From: an uncultured Eubacteriales bacterium
GTDB lineage: Bacteria > Bacillota > Clostridia > Oscillospirales > CAG-272
DNA length: 64,000 bases
Direction: 5' to 3'
NCBI GenBank assembly: GCA_934447715.1
Contig: CAKSER010000001.1
Coordinates: 1 to 64,000, forward strand
Shown here: positions 34,682-46,211 of the stretch, one piece after another
Numbering within the stretch: position 1 is the stretch's first letter
Layout: each line of letters begins with the position of its first letter
Position numbers and translations under genes: made by a program
Notes under the pieces: generated by a model
Database searches by the model: none
What the model was told of the DNA's origin: nothing
The model's input: the letters and a program-made list of their open reading frames with translations, nothing else

Positions 34682-37054
34682 TTATACGTTAAGGTACTTT
34701 TTGATGTCGGAAACGCCGGTATATTTCTGAACAACACCGTCGTTTATAACCACAAGCGTAGGAGCCTGCTTGATACCGAACTGGTGTGCCTTTTCCGGTT
34801 CGTCATTTGCATAGATCTTGTCGTATACAACTCCTGCCTTGTCAAGAAGCGCACATGCGATCTTGCAGTTCGGGCAGGTCGCTGTTGCAAAGAGGTATGT
34901 TGCACTCTCCGGCATCTTTGCTTCGCAGCTTTCACCGGTTTCTGCCTTCTTATTGCTCGGGCCGTTATGTGTAAGAACCGAGCTTTCAATGTTATAAACC
35001 TTGCGGTCCAGATATTCCTGTGCCTTACCGTCGTTCCAGTTCTTTACCGGGCGATAATAGCCTGTGATGCGGCTGTAAACCTCTGTTACCGATCCGCATT
35101 CCGGGCAAACCTTCTGCTCGCCGGAAAGATAACCGTGATTGCGGCATATCGAATAGGTCGGAGAAAGCGTGTAGTACGGAAGCGTATAGTTTTCTGCAAT
35201 CTTGCGGACAAGCTTTGCTGCTGCCTGCCATGTCGGAAGCTTCTCTCCGAGGAATGCATGGAATACCGTTCCGGAGGTGTAAAGCGTCTGCAGTCTGTCC
35301 TGAATGTCGAGAGCCGAGAAGATGTCCTCGGTATATCCGACAGGAAGGTGAGAGCTGTTTGTATAATACGGAGCGTTATCTGTTCCGGTGGAAGCCGTAA
35401 TGATATCGGGATATCTCTTAAGATCGTGTTTTGCAAGGCGGTATGCGGTTGATTCCGCAGGGGTTGCCTCGAGGTTGTAAAGATCTCCGTAGAGCTCCTG
35501 ATAATCCGACAGACGCTCGCGCATATGATTTAAAACATCAGCCGTAAAGTCCTGAGACGTTTTGTCTGTCAGATCCTTGCGGATCCATTTTGCGTTGCGG
35601 CAAGCCTCGTTCATTCCGACAAGACCGATTGTCGAGAAGTGGTTGTTGAAGGTCCCGAGATAGCGCTTTGTGTACGGATACAGACCGTTGTCGAGAAGAT
35701 TTGTTATAACATTGCGCTTGATCTTGAGCGATCTTGCGGCAATATCCATAAGCTTGTCAAGACGTGCATAGAAGTCAGCTTCGTCCTTTGCAAGATATGC
35801 GATTCTCGGCATGTTGATCGTTACGACACCGACAGAACCTGTAGACTCGCCCGATCCGAAAAATCCTCCGGATTTCTTGCGGAGCTCGCGAAGGTCGAGA
35901 CGCAGGCGGCAGCACATCGAACGAACGTCGCTCGGCTCCATATCCGAGTTGATATAGTTTGAAAAATAGGGCGTGCCGTATTTTGCGGTCATCTCGAACA
36001 GAAGTCTGTTGTTCTCGGATTCCGACCAGTCAAAGTCGCGTGTGATCGAATATGTGGGGATAGGATACTGGAAGCCGCGTCCGTTTGCGTCACCGTCGAT
36101 CATGATCTCGATAAACGCCTTGTTTACCATATCCATTTCCTTCTGGCAGTCCTTGTACTTGAAGTCGACCTCCTTGCCGGAGACGATGCAGTTAAGCTCT
36201 GCAAGGTCGTGCGGAACCGTCCAGTCGAGGGTAATGTTGGTAAACGGAGCCTGTGTACCCCAACGTGAAGGGGTGTTTACGCCGTAAACGAACGACTGAA
36301 CGCACTGCTTGACCTCCTTGTAGCTGAGGTTATCGATCTTTACAAACGGTGCAAGATAGGTGTCGAACGACGAGAAGGCCTGTGCGCCTGCCCATTCGTT
36401 CTGCATGATTCCGAGAAAGTTTACCATCTGGTTGCAGAGGGTGGAAAGGTGAGATGCGGGTGAAGATGTGATCTTACCCTCGACACCGCCGAGTCCTTCC
36501 TGAATAAGCTGCTTAAGTGACCAGCCTGCGCAGTATCCGGTGAGCATCGAAAGGTCGTGGATGTGGATATCCGCGTTTCTGTGAGCGTCTCCGATCTCGT
36601 CATCGTATACCTCGGAGAGCCAGTAGTTTGCTGTGATTGCTCCGGAGTTTGAAAGGATAAGACCTCCGACCGAATAGGAAACGGTTGAGTTTTCCTTAAC
36701 GCGCCAGTCATTTATCTTGAGGTAATTGTCGACGATCTTCTTATAGTCAAGATAGGTATTGCCGACGTTGCGAAGATTCTGGTGCTGACGGCGGTAGATG
36801 ATGTATGCCTTTGCAACATCCTCATAGCCTGCCTTGCCGAGTGTCGACTCGACACTGTCCTGAATGTTTTCGACCGTAATAAGATCATCCTTTACCTTGC
36901 CCTCAAAGTCTGCCATGACCCTTAAAACGAGCAGGTCTATTCCGTCGGGATGATACTGCCTGTTGCAGGCATCAAATGCCTTTATAATGGCATCCTTGAT
37001 TTTGTTTAGATTGAAATCAACAACCGAACCGTCTCTTTTTTGTACTCTGTACAT
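34682..37054 (-). CDS. nrdD: Anaerobic ribonucleotide reductase NrdD with fused C-terminal redoxin
   Basis: NrdD makes deoxyribonucleotides under anoxia using a glycyl radical. The 790-residue chain starts with an ATP-cone (VQKRDGSVVDFNLNKI), then the class III core. The zinc site is C637/H640/C650/C653 and the radical site is Gly665 in RITGYY. After about residue 705 an extra glutaredoxin/NrdH-like domain follows, with CPNC (Cys727, Cys730) and the cis-proline QAPTLVV. Some class III enzymes take electrons from thioredoxin-type proteins instead of formate; the fused domain and adjacent trxB point to that here. It is driven by its own NrdR-box promoter. Confidence 0.95.
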   Translation of the reverse strand: MYRVQKRDGSVVDFNLNKIKDAIIKAFDACNRQYHPDGIDLLVLRVMADFEGKVKDDLITVENIQDSVESTLGKAGYEDVAKAYIIYRRQHQNLRNVGNTYLDYKKIVDNYLKINDWRVKENSTVSYSVGGLILSNSGAITANYWLSEVYDDEIGDAHRNADIHIHDLSMLTGYCAGWSLKQLIQEGLGGVEGKITSSPASHLSTLCNQMVNFLGIMQNEWAGAQAFSSFDTYLAPFVKIDNLSYKEVKQCVQSFVYGVNTPSRWGTQAPFTNITLDWTVPHDLAELNCIVSGKEVDFKYKDCQKEMDMVNKAFIEIMIDGDANGRGFQYPIPTYSITRDFDWSESENNRLLFEMTAKYGTPYFSNYINSDMEPSDVRSMCCRLRLDLRELRKKSGGFFGSGESTGSVGVVTINMPRIAYLAKDEADFYARLDKLMDIAARSLKIKRNVITNLLDNGLYPYTKRYLGTFNNHFSTIGLVGMNEACRNAKWIRKDLTDKTSQDFTADVLNHMRERLSDYQELYGDLYNLEATPAESTAYRLAKHDLKRYPDIITASTGTDNAPYYTNSSHLPVGYTEDIFSALDIQDRLQTLYTSGTVFHAFLGEKLPTWQAAAKLVRKIAENYTLPYYTLSPTYSICRNHGYLSGEQKVCPECGSVTEVYSRITGYYRPVKNWNDGKAQEYLDRKVYNIESSVLTHNGPSNKKAETGESCEAKMPESATYLFATATCPNCKIACALLDKAGVVYDKIYANDEPEKAHQFGIKQAPTLVVINDGVVQKYTGVSDIKKYLNV

Positions 37055-37115
37055 TGCCTTTTCTCCTCACTGTTTATATATGAATTATTTTATCCTAAAA
37101 TATGATCGCTCGTAC

Positions 37116-37144
37116 AGTATAGCATATATATTGTGATTAGTCAA
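37116..37144 (-). promoter_or_regulatory. nrdD promoter
   Basis: On the minus strand TTGACT (37144-37139) and TATACT (37121-37116) are 17 bases apart, about 60 bases before the nrdD ATG with a GAGGAG ribosome site. The downstream NrdR box fills the spacer and touches the -10 box. Confidence 0.82.
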
Positions 37145-37167
37145 GAGCAAAATACAATATATTGTGT
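37121..37167 (-). promoter_or_regulatory. Two NrdR boxes over the nrdD promoter
   Basis: The 16-mer at 37152-37167 matches the NrdR consensus ACACWATATATWGTGT at 15 of 16 positions and contains the perfect palindrome ACAATATATTGT. A second, weaker copy at 37121-37136 matches 12 of 16. Their starts are 31 bases apart, about three helical turns, the usual spacing for cooperative binding. One box lies between -35 and -10 and the other just upstream of -35, as for a repressor that senses dATP/ATP. Confidence 0.88.
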
Positions 37168-37181
37168 TTTTTTCTTAAAAA

Positions 37182-37877
37182 TTATATTCCCCTGAGCTTT
37201 GCTGCCGGAACAAAAGCAGATGCAGCCTTTTCCATTTCGAAAAGAACATCCTCACTTGGTGCGGAAAGGGGCATGCCGCCGATAAGATTGTCGCTTTCTA
37301 CAAATGGCTGAATAAAATATTTTTTTGCGCCCTGTATCCATTCTCCGATTTTTTTAATATCCGATACCGTATGCAATTCGGCTGTTACGGTTGTTCTGAA
37401 TTCAAAATCAATATCCGAGCTTAAAAGTATATTTATGCTTTTTTCAATCTTCGGCAGGATATTTTCGCTTACCCCTGCGGTCTTTGCGTATTTTTCCTTT
37501 GAGTTTTTAATGTCCATTGCAACATAGCTTATATTTCCGCCGTCTATAAGCTCAAGGAGCCTTTCGGGAAGCGAGCCGTTTGTGTCAAGCTTTATATCAT
37601 ACCCAAAGTCTTTTACCTTTTTTATGAACTCCTTTATATCCGGCTGAAGCAGCGGTTCTCCGCCCGAAATGCAGACGGCATCAAGCAGACCTGCACGCTT
37701 TTTAAGAAAGGAAAGAACCTCATCCTCTGGGATTTCCTCGTCATTTCTTAAGGAGGTTACAAGCGGAGCGTTGTGGCAAAAGGGGCAGCGGAGATTGCAT
37801 CCGCCGGTGAATATTGTGCAGGCAACCTTTGACGGATAGTCAAGCAGGGTCATTTTCTGCAAGCCGTGAATTGTCAT
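37182..37877 (-). CDS. nrdG: Anaerobic ribonucleotide reductase activase NrdG (radical SAM)
   Basis: NrdG uses a 4Fe-4S cluster and S-adenosylmethionine to create the glycyl radical on NrdD. The 231-residue protein has the radical-SAM motif CNLRCPFC (CxxxCxxC) near residue 27, the N-terminal MTLLDYPSKVACTIFTGG signature of the longer NrdG2-type activases, and the ISGGEPLLQ SAM-binding segment. It lies upstream of nrdD, before the NrdR-controlled promoter, in line with obgE and ligA. It may therefore be made constitutively while nrdD is regulated. Confidence 0.95.
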   Translation of the reverse strand: MTIHGLQKMTLLDYPSKVACTIFTGGCNLRCPFCHNAPLVTSLRNDEEIPEDEVLSFLKKRAGLLDAVCISGGEPLLQPDIKEFIKKVKDFGYDIKLDTNGSLPERLLELIDGGNISYVAMDIKNSKEKYAKTAGVSENILPKIEKSINILLSSDIDFEFRTTVTAELHTVSDIKKIGEWIQGAKKYFIQPFVESDNLIGGMPLSAPSEDVLFEMEKAASAFVPAAKLRGI

Positions 37878-37926
37878 ATCAGCCTCCCGGGCGACGCACT
37901 TTTATGCCGTCTTTGCCCTTTTTTAC

Positions 37927-41206
<3,280 letters not shown>

Positions 41207-41260
41207 TTACGGCAATCAAAAATAATAAAAATAATCCGAAAACATTATTTCCCTGTTTGG

Positions 41261-41289
41261 TTGACATTCAAACAGAATGTTGATATAAT
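41261..41289 (+). promoter_or_regulatory. Promoter of the DUF3006 - dehydrogenase - aldolase operon
   Basis: TTGACA (41261-41266) and TATAAT (41284-41289) are perfect consensus with a 17-base spacer. It diverges from ligA; the predicted start near 41296 leaves a leader of about 155 bases before the first gene. Confidence 0.87.
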
Positions 41290-41295
41290 AAATAT

Positions 41296-41444
41296 GTTCA
41301 AAAAAACTGAAAAATGCAGCGGCAAATCGGCAAATATGCACCGATGAAACCGTCTGAGGCTGTGATTCTGTCCTTAGAGCGTCGGCAGATCACTACTTTA
41401 AACTTACAGTAGTATACCATATTGTTGATATGTTTTCAAGGGAG
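41296..41444 (+). other. Structured leader of the DUF3006 operon
   Basis: The leader can fold a stem of CTGAGG with CCTTAG (about 41355-41380), enclosed by weaker CCGA/TCGG pairs. It ends in GGGAG (41440-41444), the likely ribosome site of the next gene. I do not recognise a known riboswitch class. Confidence 0.35.
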
Positions 41445-41452
41445 ATGATAAT

Positions 41453-41665
41453 ATTATTATTACGGTTGACAGACTGGAGGGAGAGCTTGCCGTCTGTCTT
41501 GACGATAAAGAGGAGCGTGTCTATGTTATTCCTCAGAGCGAGATCGGCTTTGACATTTCCGAAGGAGATGTGCTGTCTGTAAGCTTTGAAAAAAGAGACG
41601 ATCTTAAAAAAACGGCAGAGGACGAAATAGCAGACCTTTTTGAAAGACTGAAAAACAGAGAATAA
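41453..41665 (+). CDS. DUF3006 small protein with apparent AUU start
   Basis: The frame encodes about 70 residues beginning IITVDRLEGELAVC and continuing VYVIPQSEIGFDISEGDVLSV, a good match to the small DUF3006 family of unknown function. The family start coincides with a run of three ATT codons at 41453-41461, eight bases after GGGAG. No in-frame ATG, GTG or TTG occurs between the preceding in-frame stop (TGA at 41426) and the coding part. Either an AUU codon starts it, or a one-base slip in the TTA-rich stretch (an ATG lies out of frame at 41445) has broken it. It precedes the dehydrogenase gene by 52 bases. Confidence 0.7.
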   Translation: MIITVDRLEGELAVCLDDKEERVYVIPQSEIGFDISEGDVLSVSFEKRDDLKKTAEDEIADLFERLKNRE

Positions 41666-41717
41666 GCAAATATATACCGATATTAAGATCAATTCAGATA
41701 AACGAAAGGACGAAAAA

Positions 41718-42980
41718 ATGAAAACTAAAGCGGTTAGACTTTACGGAAAGAACGACCTTCGTCTTGAGGAGTTTGAGCTTCCGGAAATTAAGGATGACGA
41801 AATACTTGCAAGGGTTATTTCCGACAGCGTATGCATGTCCACACATAAAGCTGCTCTTCAGGGAGAGGATCACAAAAGGGTTCCGAAGGATATTGCAGAA
41901 AATCCGGTAATTGTAGGCCATGAATTCTGCGGAACGATAGAAAAGGTCGGCTCGAAATGGCAGGGTAAATATAAGGCAGGCGAAAAGTTCTCGATTCAGC
42001 CGGCGCTTAATTACAAGGGCTCGCTTGCAGCCCCCGGCTATTCCTACAGATATATCGGAGGAGATTCGCAGTATATCATTATTCCGAACGAGGTAATGGA
42101 GCTCGGATGTCTGCTTCCGTACAGCAACGAGGCGTTCTTCTACGGATCTCTTGCGGAGCCGGTTTCCTGCGTTGTGGGCGCATTCCACGCAAACTATCAC
42201 ACAACGGCAGGAAGCTATGTACATAAGATGGGAATTGTCGAAGGGGGAAATCTTGCGATTCTTGCAGGAGTCGGTCCTATGGGACTTTCCGCAATCGACT
42301 ATGCGATAAACGGTCCGATAAAGCCGAAGCTGCTTGTCGTTACCGACATCGATCAGGCACGTCTTGACAGAGCCGCAACGATTCATACTGAAGAAAAGGC
42401 AAAGGCAAACGGAATAGAGCTTCACTATGTCAATACCGGCAATGTTGAAAATCCTGTTGAGCTTCTGCTTTCATACACAGAAGGCAAGGGCTATGACGAT
42501 GTATTCTGCATGGCTCCGGTAAAGCCGGTTGTAGAGCAGAGCGATGCGATTCTCGGCAGAGACGGCTGCCTCAACTTCTTCGCAGGACCGACAAAGACCG
42601 AATTTTCGGCAATGTTCAACTTCTATAATGTTCACTACAATTCCACGCATGTTGTCGGAACAAGCGGAGGAAACACAGCCGATATGCTTGAGTCGCTTAA
42701 GCTGATGGGTGAAGGAAAGCTCAACCCGGCGGCTATGATTACTCATATCGGCGGAATGAATGCGGTTATCGACACGGTAATCAACCTTGACAAGATTCCG
42801 GGCGGAAAGAAGCTTATTTATACCAATATCGATTTTCCGCTTACGGCGCTTGCCGACCTTGAAGAGGCAGGAAAGAACTGCCCGATCTGTGCCGAGCTTG
42901 ATAAAATTGTAAAAGCAAACAACGGGCTTTGGAACGGAGAGGCAGAGAAATATCTCCTCGCAAACGCAAAGTCGATATGA
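41718..42980 (+). CDS. Zinc-dependent medium-chain dehydrogenase (sorbose-1-phosphate reductase-like)
   Basis: The 420-residue protein belongs to the medium-chain dehydrogenase family and resembles the L-sorbose-1-phosphate reductase group. Zinc-site features are Cys39 in SDSVCMSTHKA and VGHEFCG near residue 73; the nucleotide-binding loop is LAGVGPMGLSA near 183. Another mark of this subgroup is the long insert before a C-terminal segment with CPIC. It would oxidise or reduce a polyol or sugar phosphate with NAD(P). It is paired with the aldolase-SDR fusion, so both probably act on one carbohydrate; the substrate is unknown. Confidence 0.85.
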   Translation: MKTKAVRLYGKNDLRLEEFELPEIKDDEILARVISDSVCMSTHKAALQGEDHKRVPKDIAENPVIVGHEFCGTIEKVGSKWQGKYKAGEKFSIQPALNYKGSLAAPGYSYRYIGGDSQYIIIPNEVMELGCLLPYSNEAFFYGSLAEPVSCVVGAFHANYHTTAGSYVHKMGIVEGGNLAILAGVGPMGLSAIDYAINGPIKPKLLVVTDIDQARLDRAATIHTEEKAKANGIELHYVNTGNVENPVELLLSYTEGKGYDDVFCMAPVKPVVEQSDAILGRDGCLNFFAGPTKTEFSAMFNFYNVHYNSTHVVGTSGGNTADMLESLKLMGEGKLNPAAMITHIGGMNAVIDTVINLDKIPGGKKLIYTNIDFPLTALADLEEAGKNCPICAELDKIVKANNGLWNGEAEKYLLANAKSI

Positions 42981-43001
42981 TTTTGAAAGGGGTTTTTGAA
43001 A

Positions 43002-44933
43002 ATGACTAATATAGATACACTCGTTGAGTTTTCAAACAGATACGGTTCACAGACCGATTATGTTGTCGCAGGAGGCGGAAACACATCCTACAAGGATTCA
43101 AAAACGCTCTATGTAAAGGGCTCGGGCAAGGCTCTTGCGACTATAGATGCGGACGGCTTTGTAAAGCTTGACCGCAGGGCGCTCGACTCGATGATGACAA
43201 AGAAGTATTCAAGAGACGAGCAGAAAAGGGATGCCGAGGTGCTTTGTGACATGATGTCGGCAAGAGCTGCAGGCGAAGAGGGCAGACCGAGCGTAGAGGC
43301 TCTTTTGCACAATCTTTTTCCGCAGAAATATGTCCTTCATGTTCATCCGGCAATCGTAAACGGTGTTACATGCTCGAAAAAGGGCAAGAGCACGGTAAAG
43401 AAGCTCTTCCCGGATGCGGTATGGTCAGAGACGACAAAGCCGGGCTATACCCTTGCTGTTGCATGCAAGAAGAAGCTTGATGCATATAAAAAGGCAAACG
43501 GCAAAAACGCCAATCTTCTGTTCCTTGAAAACCACGGAGTTTTCTTTGCGGCAGACAACAAAACGGCTCTTGACAAGCTTGTAAAATCGGTTGTAGAAAA
43601 GATTTCCGCTCCTGTAAAGCACACTCCGGACTTTACTGTAGATCATGGCTGTGTCGAAAAGGCTGTAGAGCTTATGCCTGCGGTCAGAATGGTATATGCT
43701 GCCTGCACCGGCGCTCCGGACGGCACGGCAATTGTTACATGCGCTTTGGGAAAGGATGTTCTTTCCTTCGATCCCACAACCGCGCCCGCAACACCGGACC
43801 ATATCGTTTATGCAAAGAGAAAATATCTTGTAATCGACAGCGATATATCGGTCGATGAGCTTAAAAAGGCATTTGCAAATTTCGTTTCCGAAAACGGATA
43901 TGCGCCTAAGGTTGTCTATGTAAACGGTGTCGGCGCATTCTGCTGCGGAAAGACAAAGAAGGAAGCCGATATTGTAAAGGAAATTTTTATCGACCTTGTC
44001 AAGATCACCGTATACGCAAAATCGTTCGGCGGATATCAGGGTCTTTCTGAGGAATTTATCACCTTTATTGCAAACTGGGAGACAGAAAAATACCGTTCAA
44101 GCGTCAGCCTTTCAAAGGCAGCCGCAGGGCGTCTTGACGGAAAGGTTACGATTGTAACCGGAGCAGCACAGGGCTTCGGAAAGGGAATTGCAGAGCAGAT
44201 GGCAGCCCAGGGAGCGTATATCGTTGTTGCGGACATGAACTACGAGGGCGCCGTTCAGACTGCTTCGGAGCTGCCGTATGCCACGGCTGTAAAAACGAAT
44301 GTTTCGGACGAGGAATCGGTCAAAGCGCTTATTGAAAAGACGGTGCTTGAGTACGGCGGACTTGATGTGTTCGTAAACAATGCCGGAATTGTAAGAGCCG
44401 GAAGCCTTGAGGAGATGACAAAATCGAACTTTGAGCTTGTCACCGCCGTAAACTACACGGCATACTTCATCTGCGCAAAATATGCAGTAAAGCCGATGAA
44501 GATTCAGCACAGCGCCGCTCCCGAGAGATTTTTTGATATAATTCAGATCAACTCCAAATCCGGACTTGCGGGATCAAACAAGAATTTTGCATATGCAGGC
44601 TCGAAATTCGGAGGACTCGGTCTTACACAGAGCTTTGCGCTTGAGCTTGCGCCGTTCAATATCAAGGTCAATGCGGTTTGCCCCGGCAACTTCCTTGACG
44701 GACCGCTGTGGACAGATCCGGTAAAGGGACTTCTTGTTCAGTATCTGAACGCCGGAAAGGTTCCGGGCGCAAAGACGACCGACGATGTTCTGAAATTCTA
44801 TGAAAGCAAGGTTCCTCTTAACAGAGGATGCCGGATCATGGATGTTGCTCGCGCTATTATGTATATAGTCGAGCAGGAGTATGAGACCGGACAGGCGATC
44901 CCTGTTACCGGCGGTCAGGAAATGCTCAACTGA
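43002..44933 (+). CDS. Bifunctional class II aldolase / short-chain dehydrogenase
   Basis: The 643-residue protein fuses two enzymes. Residues 1 to about 370 are a class II (AraD/FucA-type) aldolase with VAGGGNTSYK, the zinc histidines in HVHPAIVNG (near 105-110) and LENHGVF. From about 380 there is a short-chain dehydrogenase with TGAAQGFGKGIA, VNNAG and the catalytic YxxxK in YAGSKFG. Similar fusions split rhamnulose-1-phosphate and oxidise lactaldehyde, but the substrate here is not proven. The ATG at 43002 is chosen, with GAAAGGGG nine bases upstream, over a TTG at 42996. Confidence 0.9.
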   Translation: MTNIDTLVEFSNRYGSQTDYVVAGGGNTSYKDSKTLYVKGSGKALATIDADGFVKLDRRALDSMMTKKYSRDEQKRDAEVLCDMMSARAAGEEGRPSVEALLHNLFPQKYVLHVHPAIVNGVTCSKKGKSTVKKLFPDAVWSETTKPGYTLAVACKKKLDAYKKANGKNANLLFLENHGVFFAADNKTALDKLVKSVVEKISAPVKHTPDFTVDHGCVEKAVELMPAVRMVYAACTGAPDGTAIVTCALGKDVLSFDPTTAPATPDHIVYAKRKYLVIDSDISVDELKKAFANFVSENGYAPKVVYVNGVGAFCCGKTKKEADIVKEIFIDLVKITVYAKSFGGYQGLSEEFITFIANWETEKYRSSVSLSKAAAGRLDGKVTIVTGAAQGFGKGIAEQMAAQGAYIVVADMNYEGAVQTASELPYATAVKTNVSDEESVKALIEKTVLEYGGLDVFVNNAGIVRAGSLEEMTKSNFELVTAVNYTAYFICAKYAVKPMKIQHSAAPERFFDIIQINSKSGLAGSNKNFAYAGSKFGGLGLTQSFALELAPFNIKVNAVCPGNFLDGPLWTDPVKGLLVQYLNAGKVPGAKTTDDVLKFYESKVPLNRGCRIMDVARAIMYIVEQEYETGQAIPVTGGQEMLN

Positions 44934-44973
44934 TTTCAGCTTATACCTTATAAATAATAATTTGGAAGGGCTT

Positions 44974-45001
44974 CGGCGGCACCGAGTCTTCTGTGCCGCC
45001 G
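44974..45001 (+). other. Stem-loop just before the PHP gene
   Basis: CGGCGGCAC (44974-44982) pairs perfectly with GTGCCGCCG (44993-45001), with no T-run. The nearest purine-rich site (GGAAGG, 44964-44969) is on the far side, so folding could bring it nearer the ATG at 45015, or the hairpin may protect the upstream message. Confidence 0.55.
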
Positions 45002-45014
45002 ATTAAGTATTATT

Positions 45015-46169
45015 ATGAACGTTACGGAACTGAAGAAACTGATAGAAAGCGGGACCCTGCCTGAAGTCAAAAGAACTCATTATATAAACAACCATATTCA
45101 CACCTGCCATTCGTTCTCGCCCTATACTCCGACGGATGCTGTTTATACCGCGTATATAAACGGTCTTGCAACTGCCGGAATTATGGATCACGACACGACA
45201 AACGGTGCAAGAGAGTTCCTTGCGGCAGGCAAGCTTCTTAACATGCCGGTTACCTGCGGAGTGGAATGCAGGGTTGATGTATCTATGACCGCGCTTAACG
45301 GAAAAAGGGTAAACAACCCGGATCAGCTGTCTGTTGCATATGTTGCAATGCACGGCATACCGCACCAAAATCTTGAAAAGGTTGACGATTTCTTTAAGCC
45401 CTACAGGGTACAAAGAGGAATACGCAACCGCAAGATGGTGGAAAATATCAACAGACTTCTTTCGCATCTTAATATCAGCATTGATTATGATAAGGATGTT
45501 CTTCCGCTTTCTGTTTCAACTGTCACAGAAAGGCACATTCTTTTTGCGCTTGCAAAAAAGCTTACCGCAAAATACCGCACGCCGGAGGAGATCGTCGGAT
45601 TTATCAAAAACGATATGAAGATTGCTCTTTCCTCAAAAGCGGAGGCGAATATCCTTTCGGGAAGGGAGACTCCGCAGTTTTACGAGTACGATATTCTCGG
45701 GGTTCTTAAGTCCGACATGGTTGAAAAGTTTTATGTTCCGGCGACAGCAGAGCTGCCGAAGCTTCCGGATTTTATCGACATGGTAAAGGAGTACGGCGGA
45801 ATTTCCGCATATGCATATCTCGGAGATGTCGGAAGCTCGGTTACGGGAGACAAAAAGGCGCAGAAGTTCGAGGATGATTATATTGATACGCTTTTTGAGG
45901 TAATAAAGGAGTACGATTTCGATGCCGTAACCTTCATGCCGACAAGAAATACCAAAGAGCAGCTTGACAGAATCATGAATATGTGCAAAGAAAACCACCT
46001 TTTCCAGATCAGCGGTGAGGATATCAATTCTCCGAGACAGAAATTCGTCTGCCCGGCGTATGACGATCCGAAGTTTGCACATCTTATTGAAGCTGCGTAT
46101 ACGCTTATTAAGTACGAACAGACAGCCGAAAAGAGCATTGCAAAAGCAAGAGAGCTTATCAAGGTCTGA
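45015..46169 (+). CDS. PHP-domain metallophosphoesterase
   Basis: The 384-residue protein has the PHP metal-binding pattern: NHIHTCHSFSPYTP near residue 26, IMDHDTTNGAREF near 56, and CGVECRVDV near 80. It would hydrolyse a phosphate ester with two or three metal ions. It is not a DNA polymerase domain, because it stands alone. It follows the aldolase gene and probably acts on the same phosphorylated metabolite. No strong ribosome site lies directly before the ATG. Confidence 0.87.
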   Translation: MNVTELKKLIESGTLPEVKRTHYINNHIHTCHSFSPYTPTDAVYTAYINGLATAGIMDHDTTNGAREFLAAGKLLNMPVTCGVECRVDVSMTALNGKRVNNPDQLSVAYVAMHGIPHQNLEKVDDFFKPYRVQRGIRNRKMVENINRLLSHLNISIDYDKDVLPLSVSTVTERHILFALAKKLTAKYRTPEEIVGFIKNDMKIALSSKAEANILSGRETPQFYEYDILGVLKSDMVEKFYVPATAELPKLPDFIDMVKEYGGISAYAYLGDVGSSVTGDKKAQKFEDDYIDTLFEVIKEYDFDAVTFMPTRNTKEQLDRIMNMCKENHLFQISGEDINSPRQKFVCPAYDDPKFAHLIEAAYTLIKYEQTAEKSIAKARELIKV

Positions 46170-46211
46170 TTTTACATTTAAAACAGCATAAAAAGCAGAA
46201 GCTATAAACAG

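Noticed and set aside
34325..35452. Long plus-strand open frame (375 codons)
   Set aside because: It runs antisense across the trxB/nrdD junction, both well-supported genes, and has no recognisable protein features.
41294..41347. Small upstream ORF (17 codons) in the DUF3006 leader
   Set aside because: Its ATG falls at or before the predicted transcription start and has no ribosome site.
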